A stretch of DNA of 9,344 bases from Planctomycetota bacterium (lineage in GTDB: Bacteria > Planctomycetota > Phycisphaerae > WQYP01): assembly GCA_021799715.1 (NCBI GenBank), contig JAJYZY010000089.1, positions 1-9,344 on the forward strand, given 5' to 3'. Of this stretch, positions 1-5,991 are shown one piece after another (within the stretch, counting starts at the first letter, position 1; the number at the start of each line of letters is the position of its first letter). The position numbers and the translations under genes were made by a program. Below the pieces are notes generated by a model. It was not told the DNA's origin and did no database searches. It saw only the letters and a program-made list of their open reading frames with translations.

Positions 1-234
1 TGCGCCTGGCTCCGACAGGCCGCTCCGCAGGGGTGGTGGTAACGTCGGAAATGGTATCAGGAGGAAGGTGTATTGGTGAATACTCTGACGACAAGCGACA
101 AAGCCCACGGCTCCTTGGCCCCCGCCAGCAGGGTTGGCCGGAAATGGGCCATCTGCGGCGTCGTAGCGGCTCAATGGGTCCGTAAGACCCGGTTTTCGCC
201 GCGAGCTGCTTGCATCTGGCCCGTTTTCGGCCAA
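1..234. other. Unassigned left edge with short hairpins
   Basis: No gene can be named here. On the plus strand, frame 3 is open from the window edge to a TAA at 183-185; the roughly 60 residues are rich in Gly, Arg and Ser and match no family I know, so this may be the tail of a gene that starts outside the window or chance. The TAA falls in the loop of a small hairpin (GGGTC 176-180, GACCC 186-190) followed by GGTTTTC, which is a weak terminator-like signal for plus-strand transcription. A second hairpin (TGGCC 217-221, GGCCA 229-233) lies immediately after the stop of the minus-strand dihydrouridine synthase and could help end that transcript, but it lacks a T run. Confidence 0.2.
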
Positions 235-1266
235 TCAATCCTGATTTATAGGCGCGACAGAGCACTGGGATAGAAAGTTGCGGACCGCCGCCTCAAAATC
301 TTCCACGGAATCGATCACACGCATGGCATCACGCAAAACGCGGCACGGATTCATGTGCTTGGCATACCAGCTTATCCGCTTGCGAAATTCCAGTATCGCC
401 ACACGTTCATTGCGGAAGCGGATCATATTGTAGAAATGATCCCGCATGAGCCGGCACTTTTCCCCAATCGACGGCGGCTCCGGAATCCGACCGGTTTGCA
501 GATACGTTTGCACATCGCGGCAAATCCAGGGGGCCGCCAATGCCGCGCGGCCAATCATCACGCCCGCGCAGCGGGTGGCGGCCATCATCTCCCCGGCATC
601 TTGCGGGGTTCGGATGTCACCATTGCCGATAACGGGAATGCTGTCCACCGCCGCCACCACCGCCGCTATGCCCTCCAGCCGGACGGTACCGTGAAATCGC
701 ATTTCGGTCGTGCGGCCATGCACCGTGATGGCCGCAATTCCTACCTGCTCCAAGCGATTGGCCAGAAATGGAGCCACCAGACGATTGTCATCCCATCCCA
801 GACGCAACTTTGCCGTTACGGGAATATGCGGCACCGCCCGCACGATGCGACCGGCCATCTCCAGTGTGCCGGGAATGTTGCACAGCAGGGCCGATCCGCC
901 GTCGCGCTTGGTGATTTTGTCAACGGGACAGCCCATGTTGATGTCAATGACATGGGCACCATGATCCGCCGCCCATTTGGCCGCCTCGCATAACCGTCCG
1001 GGATCAGAGCCATAAAGCTGCATGCACAGTGGAGAATCCGCCGGGCAGGTGGCGGCGAGTTCCATGGAACGCCTGTTTTCCCGCAATACCCCTTCCGGAC
1101 ATAATAAATCCGTGCAGGCCATGGCCACGCCGCCGCATGATCGGGCCACCAGACGAAACGCCACATCACAGTAACCGGCAATCGGGGCCAGCAACACATT
1201 GCCGGCCAACTGAACCGAACCAATCCGCAGCGGCGGCGGGGCGGGATATGTTGAGCCATCCTTCAT
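235..1266 (-). CDS. dus: tRNA-dihydrouridine synthase (DusB/NifR3-like)
   Basis: A flavin-dependent cytoplasmic enzyme that reduces uridine to dihydrouridine in tRNA. The 343 residues show the family order: an FMN-binding TIM barrel opening with LLAPIAGYCDVAFR (about 25-38), the catalytic-loop motif INMGCPVDKITKRDGGSALL with catalytic Cys113, TAKLRLGWDD with the FMN-contacting Lys153, TVHGRT (181-186, His183), IGNGDI (213-218), and the phosphate-binding GVMIGRAALAAPWI (235-248). A helical C-terminal tRNA-binding domain follows, with FRKRISWYAKHM at about 294-305, which resembles the DusB group. Length is normal. The ATG at 1266 fits the usual N-terminus, but no Shine-Dalgarno sequence precedes it; a perfect TATAAT lies 8 bp upstream, so the message may be leaderless. 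Which tRNA position it modifies cannot be read from the sequence. It probably belongs to a transcript separate from the sorting-tail gene upstream. Confidence 0.93.
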   Translation of the reverse strand: MKDGSTYPAPPPLRIGSVQLAGNVLLAPIAGYCDVAFRLVARSCGGVAMACTDLLCPEGVLRENRRSMELAATCPADSPLCMQLYGSDPGRLCEAAKWAADHGAHVIDINMGCPVDKITKRDGGSALLCNIPGTLEMAGRIVRAVPHIPVTAKLRLGWDDNRLVAPFLANRLEQVGIAAITVHGRTTEMRFHGTVRLEGIAAVVAAVDSIPVIGNGDIRTPQDAGEMMAATRCAGVMIGRAALAAPWICRDVQTYLQTGRIPEPPSIGEKCRLMRDHFYNMIRFRNERVAILEFRKRISWYAKHMNPCRVLRDAMRVIDSVEDFEAAVRNFLSQCSVAPINQD

Positions 1267-1483
1267 GCCAGGGCATTATAATCTCCAGTGACTTTTTGGC
1301 GTACCGGCCATTGAGAAACACCAGCCACCCCGCGACCATCACCACACCCCCAAACACGTCCCCGCCTATCGTGAACAAGCCCATGGATGCCGGAAATCCC
1401 CAGCCAATTGACCGAAATCCTCGCCATGTTCGCAGTGCGGCAATGGAAAATCCGACGACCATCAGGAATGGACTATTGTACAC
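1166..1483 (-). CDS. Doubtful small membrane-protein ORF
   Basis: I do not recognise this ORF. From a GTG at 1483 that overlaps the end of the sorting-tail gene, it encodes 105 residues. The first 70 read like a small inner-membrane protein, with hydrophobic stretches around FLMVVGFSIAAL (6-17) and GGDVFGGVVMVAGWLVFL (40-57) separated by an Arg/Trp-rich loop. The last 33 or so residues run out of frame through the first 100 bases of dus and show no such character. No Shine-Dalgarno sequence precedes the GTG or the ATG eight codons later. It may be a real gene with a long overlap, the remnant of a membrane protein truncated when dus came to lie here, or a chance open frame. The upstream 200 bases otherwise hold only the dus -10 box. 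Confidence 0.25.
   Translation of the reverse strand: MYNSPFLMVVGFSIAALRTWRGFRSIGWGFPASMGLFTIGGDVFGGVVMVAGWLVFLNGRYAKKSLEIIMPWHEGWLNISRPAAAADWFGSVGRQCVAGPDCRLL
1275..1280 (-). promoter_or_regulatory. Candidate -10 box (TATAAT) for dus
   Basis: A perfect TATAAT on the minus strand ends 8 bp before the dus ATG. Transcription would begin within a base or two of the start codon, consistent with the missing Shine-Dalgarno sequence. No convincing -35 is seen at 16-18 bp spacing, which lowers confidence. Confidence 0.35.
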
Positions 1484-2453
1484 GGCGGCGGATTCGTCGC
1501 CCCATTGCCATCAATGCCAGCAGTGAGCCACCGGAAAGTGTTAATGGCAGGGTGGCCGGCAGAGGAACCGCCGAATTCGGTGCCGTGGCTTGCACCGGCA
1601 AAGGTTGTGTCGGGTTGGCATAACCGCTTAATGCAAATATGCCGACATCACCTTTGGATGGGGCGCTGAAGCTGACGGATGTGATGGCCTTATTGGAGTA
1701 TCCCAACGTGGCAAGATTAAAATCGGTTTCATACATTTGGAAATCGGACTGGTTATTAAAATCCAATTGTGTTGCGCCTTCCGCAGTGGGGCTGCTGCCG
1801 GCGGTACTGCGGTCCACAGCATTCGGCAGGGCCGCATTGCCATTGGCACCGGCATATTTGCTCCAGTCGTAAACGTTGTACGAAATCAGGGAACTTGTTG
1901 AACCATCCGCAAATGTCAGGGTGATGTCAACGCTGGCGTACGCGTTGCCGGAATTGGCGGATGCCGCCAGGATGGCGATGGAGTCATAAGCGGTGGCTGT
2001 GGTAAGCGTTAAGGTGCCGCCCGAAGACGCGCCTGAGAACAAATTAACATTGTCGGCAACAAACGGTTGGAATTCGAATTCAGTATTGGTTTGCGTGATG
2101 GGATTGATAAAGGCGGAATCGAAATTCTCGACATGGGTGCCGTCATAGTAGCCGGTTTTTGGATTAAGATAAGCCGGTAATGTTACGTTGGCACCGAGGT
2201 AAACGGACCCGGAAACCATAGCATCCTCGGCGTCCCAAGCGTATTGACCGTCGAACGCGGTTGCCGTATCCGGCCCGGATATGGCGGGACCATAGATCAC
2301 ATCCGCATTCCAGCTTGAACTGGCCAGCGATATCGGTGTATCCTGAACTGATGCCGTCACAGAGCGCGTGGCCGCCGGCAGCAGCAGCGTTGCCGTGACC
2401 AACATTCCAGCGATTATGCGTCCACGGCAATAAGTCAATTGTTGTTTTACCAT
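1473..2453 (-). CDS. Exported VPLPA/PEP-CTERM-type sorting-tail protein
   Basis: A secreted protein of unknown function. Residues 1 to about 35 form a signal peptide (basic CRGR, then hydrophobic IIAGMLVTATLLLPAA). The body is rich in Ser, Thr, Asn, Gly and Ala and looks like a beta-sandwich. Its central stretch (about 156-200, with YDSIAILAASANSGNA, FADGSTSSL and NVYDWSKY) resembles the galactose-binding-like region of many planctomycete PEP-CTERM proteins. The C-terminus has the three-part sorting signal: VPLPAT (296-301), a hydrophobic helix (about 303-317) and a basic tail RRIRRR (319-324). This matches the VPLPA variant of PEP-CTERM, known to be handled by an exosortase (EpsH family), which is not in this window. 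The ATG at 2453 follows GGGAGGT at 7 nt. The substrate or ligand of the sandwich region is unknown. Confidence 0.8.
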   Translation of the reverse strand: MVKQQLTYCRGRIIAGMLVTATLLLPAATRSVTASVQDTPISLASSSWNADVIYGPAISGPDTATAFDGQYAWDAEDAMVSGSVYLGANVTLPAYLNPKTGYYDGTHVENFDSAFINPITQTNTEFEFQPFVADNVNLFSGASSGGTLTLTTATAYDSIAILAASANSGNAYASVDITLTFADGSTSSLISYNVYDWSKYAGANGNAALPNAVDRSTAGSSPTAEGATQLDFNNQSDFQMYETDFNLATLGYSNKAITSVSFSAPSKGDVGIFALSGYANPTQPLPVQATAPNSAVPLPATLPLTLSGGSLLALMAMGRRIRRRVQ

Positions 2454-2506
2454 ACAGACCTCCCAAAAACCCTACGAACAAACCGGCACGGAGCGCAACA
2501 CATCCC

Positions 2507-2524
2507 CGTGATGTATCCATCACG
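2507..2524. promoter_or_regulatory. Perfect inverted repeat in the sorting-tail gene leader
   Basis: CGTGATG (2507-2513) and CATCACG (2518-2524) are perfect inverted arms around TATC. The repeat lies 54 bp before the ATG of the sorting-tail gene. It could be an operator for a dimeric regulator or a small hairpin in the leader RNA; the sequence does not decide between these. Confidence 0.35.
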
Positions 2525-2650
2525 CCCGCATCCCGCGAAGCGGCGTTAATTCACCCTTACCACGCGCGCAAAAACCCCATCGCGTTGACGGTGCCATAAT
2601 CGATCCGACAACGGTAAAGCCGCGCGGTGGCGTTCCCTGAATATGTATTT

Positions 2651-2674
2651 AGAGAGAAAATCCGATTTCTCCCT
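2651..2674. repeat. Stem-loop near the start of the predicted leader
   Basis: AGAGAGAAA (2651-2659) pairs with TTTCTCCCT (2666-2674) with one mismatch around a 6-base loop. It lies about 8 bases after the predicted transcription start for the minus-strand sorting-tail gene, where a 5'-end stem could protect the message. It has no T run on either strand, so it is unlikely to be a terminator. Confidence 0.25.
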
Positions 2675-2688
2675 CCCAACTGGGCTGA

Positions 2689-2716
2689 ATTCTACGACGT
2701 TTTATCTGGTCGTCAA
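2689..2716 (-). promoter_or_regulatory. Sigma70-like promoter for the sorting-tail gene
   Basis: On the minus strand TTGACG (2711-2716) and TAGAAT (2689-2694) each match the consensus at 5 of 6 positions with a 16-bp spacer. This is the best promoter by eye in the window. The predicted start near 2682 would give a leader of about 230 bases before the ATG at 2453, carrying the two inverted repeats listed separately. Confidence 0.5.
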
Positions 2717-2809
2717 GAAAAAAATCGCAAAGTTCTTAAAAATAATATTATCGGGCGATACAATGCGATCAATCACAACTACCGCTACCATCATCATTTA
2801 TTGCAATTC

Positions 2810-2947
2810 TTACAGAACGCGAACACTTTGCGGTTTTCCCTCCTGCACGTTATCAACCACGATTGCGGCCCAGCCGTCACGTTGCCCTTCAGTTGCGTCG
2901 GTCAAAATAGAGAATATAGCGCCCGGCGGTATGGCTGCCGTAATGGG
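2810..2947 (-). pseudogene. Possible gene remnant (45-residue protein-like fragment)
   Basis: The frame opens after a TGA at 2948-2950 and ends at TAA 2810-2812. It includes TDATEGQRDGWAAIVVDNVQ and ends KPQSVRVL, a mix of acidic, aromatic and alternating hydrophobic residues more like real protein than a random frame. No ATG starts it; a TTG in the middle would give 31 residues, without a Shine-Dalgarno sequence. I do not recognise the family. It may be the 3' remnant of a gene truncated by deletion, a small protein with an unusual start, or chance. Confidence 0.2.
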
Positions 2948-3029
2948 TCAATGACTCGCATAGTTAGCCGGCGGATTTAATCCACCGATCCCGGTAATTG
3001 ACCGCAGTGGTATTGATTGTGTAAGCGTT

Positions 3030-3067
3030 CCGCCCGGGTGGATTGGCCAAGCTGATCCTCCGGGCGG
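3030..3067 (-). terminator. Strong hairpin after the two-helix membrane gene
   Basis: CCGCCCGG (3030-3037) pairs perfectly with CCGGGCGG (3060-3067), and inside it GGAT (3040-3043) pairs with ATCC (3055-3058), giving a 12-bp GC-rich stem with a small internal loop. It begins 4 bases after the stop codon of the minus-strand gene at 3072-3317. No T run follows on the minus strand, so it could instead be a 3'-end stabiliser or part of a Rho-dependent end. Confidence 0.45.
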
Positions 3068-3071
3068 GTGG

Positions 3072-3317
3072 TCATGGTTTTTCGGTGGTTGTTTGATCCG
3101 CGTGCACAGTCGGCAGGGTGGGTGTTTTCTGAAAATGTCCCCAGACAAGGAAGAAGATAATAATGGCGGTGGTGGCGGCACCGGAAAGTTGAACCATCCA
3201 GTCGATCCAGCCATTGGGTTTCGCGAGATAATGCACGCTTAAATAAAGCGTGGCAATCGCCGTGAGAAGAGCCATCGCCGAGCTTAATACGTTCCCGAAA
3301 ATCCGCCTGCCATCCAT
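3072..3317 (-). CDS. Small two-helix membrane protein, unknown function
   Basis: An 81-residue protein of no family I recognise. It has two clear hydrophobic segments, about 9-31 (VLSSAMALLTAIATLYLSVHYL) and 42-60 (VQLSGAATTAIIIFFLVWG), joined by a short loop with KPNGWIDW, and a Thr/Pro-rich polar tail ending TTTEKP. It is therefore an inner-membrane hairpin with both ends on the same side. The ATG at 3317 is well supported by GGAGGA (3326-3331) at 8 nt. It starts 41 bp after the stop of the large S41 protease, with no terminator between, so the two are probably co-transcribed. A role as a membrane partner or regulator of the protease is only an inference from that position. Confidence 0.75.
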   Translation of the reverse strand: MDGRRIFGNVLSSAMALLTAIATLYLSVHYLAKPNGWIDWMVQLSGAATTAIIIFFLVWGHFQKTPTLPTVHADQTTTEKP

Positions 3318-3358
3318 TACCGTTATCCTCCATTATTGGCCCATAGCCATCCCAGAGC

Positions 3359-5596
3359 CTAATGATAATATTTTAACAGTTGCAACTTCATAAGTATTAA
3401 TGCGGTGTCCAGTTGCGTGTCGAAGTCCTTTTGTGGTGGAACTTTGAAGGCGAACGGACTTGGTTTCGCGGACAGCTTGCCCGGGCTGGAAATCAGATCA
3501 TCATTTAACCATGTGGCCTGCAACTGCTGGAGTTGCAGCGGCGAAAACCAGACCGCTACATTGGGTTTAACCCCCCAGACGCGGGCATAAGGCTGGCGCT
3601 GGATGCACTCGCCATCGGGCAGATAGTAATATTGTTCCGTGAGTTTGAATTCCGCGGTGTCATGTTCACCGATGGGAATGACATTTTGCACGCATCCTTT
3701 TCCGTAGGTACGGTGGCCGACAATTAACGCGCGGTGGTGATCGCGCATGGCTCCGCTGAAAATTTCCGAGGCGCTGGCGCTATCCTGATTTACCACCAGA
3801 ATCACCGGCATATCAGGTGGAATCAATGGCGATCCCCGGGCGGACCAGGCCTCCGGTGGGGCGGTACGGCCGCGCGTGGAAAGAATCGTTCCCTGACTGA
3901 TAAACATGTTGCACATGCGCACGGCGGTATCCAGGTAGCCGCCGGGGTTATAGCGCAGATCAATAATCAATCCGTGCATTTGTTCGCGCAGCAAGCGCTT
4001 GAGAACTTTTTTCAACTGCACGGCGGTATCAGCCTGAAATTGCGTCACCCGGACATACGCAATGCCTTCCTTCGGGTCGATCATGAATCGCCATTTGCCG
4101 TTTTGCGGATTGCGGGCGAAACCTTTGATGGATCGAACATGAATAATGGCGCGTTTCAGATGAAAAATCAATAACTTGGGATTCGTACCCCTGCGAATTC
4201 CCAGTACGACTCTGGTACCGGGTTTACCCATGATTTTTCGTATGACGGTGTTGATGCCCAGCCCCATCATGTTTTGGCCATTAACCGTGACAATCACATC
4301 ACCGGCCTGAATCCCGGCTTTATATGCCGGGGTCCCGCTAAGTGGTGAAATGACCTGCAACAGGCCATTATCCATTCGTATCTGTATGCCTACGCCGCCA
4401 AATTGGCCTTCCATTTCTTTATTAAAACCCTGCACCTGACTGGGCCAGAACGGCATGGTGAACTTGTCGGTTTTTTCCATGCACCCTTCCGTAAATTCTT
4501 TGATCAGAACGGGCAGCGGCAACTTAACGGTGCTCTGATCCACTGTGGCAAGTTCGCTCCACAGACGAATCATGCCCAGCGTGTCGATGGGCTTCTTCGA
4601 TGCTGTACGCTGAAGCAGTGTATGGATTTCGGCATCAAATTCATCGCGTTGAGCGCGGTCGTTCAAACCAGGAAACGTGTCGGCAAGCATGGGGGTCTGG
4701 GTCATCAGTTGTACCATGTGCAGGCCGCCGGTCAAAAGGGTGTTGTAGGTAATTGGCAAGACCCAGTCCCGTTCCGTAAGTTCCAGAGATTCAACAAGCA
4801 TGTCCTGGTGAATACCTTCCACCGTATGCTGCCAACGGGAATAGACCGGTGCCTGATTCTGCTGCTCTTCTTTTATTTTTCCTTTCGGGGCGGTGGATGG
4901 TTTTTTGAAGGCGTGGTCCTTGGCCATTTTTTCCTGCATGGCGAAAAATTGTTTGGGCGTATACGTGGCCAGCAGCATGGTGCGCCGCACCACTCGATGC
5001 AAATCACGATGATATTTCCGTGAAATGCGATACATGCCATTGAGTTGATTGTAAAGTTGCAGCGATTCCAGCCAACGATGTTGCCGGTCATATTGTGCGG
5101 CTTTGGCGGCAATTTGTGCGGTCAGCCGTGCGACCCAAGGCTGCTTTTTGAATGCCGCTTTGTGCGTGGAAAATCCGTATGCGGTCAAGGTATATTCAAA
5201 CGCGGGAATGAGATTTTTAGCGGCATAGTCTTTTTTTGCCGTCGCCAGCCATTTTTTATAAAGTTTCTTATTTTCCTCACGCGCCTTGGCCATGGTAGTT
5301 ACATATTGCTGCCGCCAACGGTTAATCATGGCGGCGTCCGAGGTTGTGGCGGCGGGTGGAGCCAAAGCGGCCAAAGCCGCGAGATTTTGCGTATGAACCA
5401 AAGCGCTGACCTTTTCGGCATAGGTTTCAGCCGGTGAGGCGGTTATCAGCGCCGCGTTCGCCGCCGGTGCGGCGGCATGCGTTTTATCAACCGCCGAAGT
5501 GATTAAAAGTACAAGGGCACATAGTGCCAGGAGGCCCGGCAGCATTCCGTAATGTATTGTAAAGGCCCCGACGGCGGTTGGATTGCGTTTGCGCAT
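3359..5596 (-). CDS. Exported S41 (C-terminal processing) protease with PDZ domain
   Basis: An envelope serine protease of the Ctp/Tsp type, which cleaves proteins near their C-termini. From ATG 5596 it has 745 residues, far longer than CtpA/CtpB of about 400-480. Residues 1 to about 42 are a signal peptide (RKR, hydrophobic LLALCALVLLITSAV, then THAAAPA). Residues 60-390 are a mostly helical region; 105-215 look like TPR-type repeats (KDYAAKNLIPAFEYTL and RWLESLQLYNQL). A PDZ domain spans about 395-483 (GGVGIQI, AGIQAGDVIVTVNG), followed by the S41 core at about 500-690 with IAYVRVTQF, IIDLRYNPGG, NQDSASASEIFSGA and GHRTYGKG. Alignment by eye to E. coli Tsp makes Ser608 and Lys633 the catalytic dyad. 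Both are present, so it is probably active. It shares a transcript with the downstream membrane gene. Its substrates are unknown. Confidence 0.92.
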   Translation of the reverse strand: MRKRNPTAVGAFTIHYGMLPGLLALCALVLLITSAVDKTHAAAPAANAALITASPAETYAEKVSALVHTQNLAALAALAPPAATTSDAAMINRWRQQYVTTMAKAREENKKLYKKWLATAKKDYAAKNLIPAFEYTLTAYGFSTHKAAFKKQPWVARLTAQIAAKAAQYDRQHRWLESLQLYNQLNGMYRISRKYHRDLHRVVRRTMLLATYTPKQFFAMQEKMAKDHAFKKPSTAPKGKIKEEQQNQAPVYSRWQHTVEGIHQDMLVESLELTERDWVLPITYNTLLTGGLHMVQLMTQTPMLADTFPGLNDRAQRDEFDAEIHTLLQRTASKKPIDTLGMIRLWSELATVDQSTVKLPLPVLIKEFTEGCMEKTDKFTMPFWPSQVQGFNKEMEGQFGGVGIQIRMDNGLLQVISPLSGTPAYKAGIQAGDVIVTVNGQNMMGLGINTVIRKIMGKPGTRVVLGIRRGTNPKLLIFHLKRAIIHVRSIKGFARNPQNGKWRFMIDPKEGIAYVRVTQFQADTAVQLKKVLKRLLREQMHGLIIDLRYNPGGYLDTAVRMCNMFISQGTILSTRGRTAPPEAWSARGSPLIPPDMPVILVVNQDSASASEIFSGAMRDHHRALIVGHRTYGKGCVQNVIPIGEHDTAEFKLTEQYYYLPDGECIQRQPYARVWGVKPNVAVWFSPLQLQQLQATWLNDDLISSPGKLSAKPSPFAFKVPPQKDFDTQLDTALILMKLQLLKYYH

Positions 5597-5601
5597 GAAA
5601 A

Positions 5602-5607
5602 TCACCT
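5602..5607 (-). promoter_or_regulatory. Ribosome binding site setting the S41 start
   Basis: AGGTGA on the minus strand lies 5 nt before ATG 5596. A longer reading from GTG 5605 would place the start inside this site, so ATG 5596 (MRKRNP) is preferred and also gives a standard signal-peptide n-region. Confidence 0.55.
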
Positions 5608-5991
5608 GACCAGAAGAACAGAATCCCGCGGAGTTCCAATTTTCCGCACGGGTAAGTATTCCGGCGGCGTCGCTTCCACCCGTCGCTTACGCCACTGGAG
5701 TCCGCATGGTAACTATACGCCGGAACCCCGGTCAAGGGCGATTAAATTTTGACCGCGGAATTTTGTGCTCCCTGAAGGTCCCAAAAGGTGCGGGCTTGGG
5801 CGAAGAACCGCAAATTCCGCATATTTGGGCCGTCTGCGCAGGGTCGCGGATGTAAGGATCCGAAATATGATCATTGAGAACTCAGGCGCGGGAACAACAG
5901 GCTGAGGCAATATCTTATCCGAAAGTTCATGATTATCGGCAAAAACAGAGTATGATACCGTCCAGATGAGACCTTTAAGAAGGAGTGTGCC
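5608..5991. promoter_or_regulatory. Divergent intergenic region with GCGGAATTT repeats
   Basis: This 384-base region separates two divergent transcripts and has no gene I would call. GCGGAATTT occurs at 5755-5763 and, inverted, at 5812-5820 (AAATTCCGC), 48 bases apart. A related AATTTTCCGC at 5638-5647 forms a small dyad with GCGGA at 5628-5632. These could be binding sites for one regulator acting on both sides. Toward the plus-strand gene, TATGAT (5951-5956) is a fair -10, giving a leader of about 30 bases; the only -35-like sequence (TTCATG 5926-5931) is poorly matched and 19 bp away. No good promoter for the S41 gene could be picked. Confidence 0.35.

Larger units (their letters stand above)
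2525..3029. other. Gene-poor, partly AT-rich intergenic region
   Basis: About 500 bases without a convincing gene. Bases 2640-2830 are much richer in A and T than the surroundings and contain the minus-strand promoter listed separately, plus a weaker plus-strand candidate (TTAAAA 2736-2741, 17-bp spacer, TACAAT 2759-2764) that would make an antisense or noncoding transcript. A plus-strand ORF from GTG 2627 to 2980 (117 residues, rich in His, Asn and Arg) has no Shine-Dalgarno sequence and no recognisable domain, so I do not call it. On the minus strand 2810-2947 is a 45-residue open stretch without an initiation codon at its start whose peptide looks unusually protein-like; it may be the tail of a decayed gene. 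Confidence 0.4.

Noticed and set aside
1..234. A structural RNA such as RNase P RNA, tmRNA or a group II intron end
   Set aside because: I looked for the conserved RNase P core, tmRNA end and intron domain 5 patterns and saw none of them.
1..234. A second copy of the right-edge IS end
   Set aside because: Neither the sequence at 9001-9030 nor its reverse complement recurs at the left edge.
355..993. 212-residue plus-strand ORF inside dus
   Set aside because: It lies wholly opposite a well-supported dihydrouridine synthase, is rich in His, Arg and Ala as expected of an antisense shadow, and has no domain.
2164..2523. 119-residue minus-strand ORF overlapping the 5' part of the sorting-tail gene
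   Set aside because: It is in another frame of the same strand, overlaps the signal peptide and body of a clear gene, and has no family features.
2770..2810. CAT-type triplet run (ACCATCATCATTTATTG) as a repeat or CRISPR-like unit
   Set aside because: Only three triplets, with no regular spacing or further copies.
2627..2980. 117-residue plus-strand ORF in the AT-rich gap
   Set aside because: GTG start without a ribosome binding site, no recognisable domain, odd composition, and it overlaps a good promoter on the other strand.
2977..3333. 118-residue and 88-residue minus-strand ORFs around the two-helix membrane gene
   Set aside because: Both are other frames of the 3072-3317 gene, which has the better start, ribosome binding site and membrane pattern.
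4403..5023. 206-residue plus-strand ORF opposite the S41 gene
   Set aside because: Phe/His/Gly-rich antisense shadow of the protease N-terminal region.
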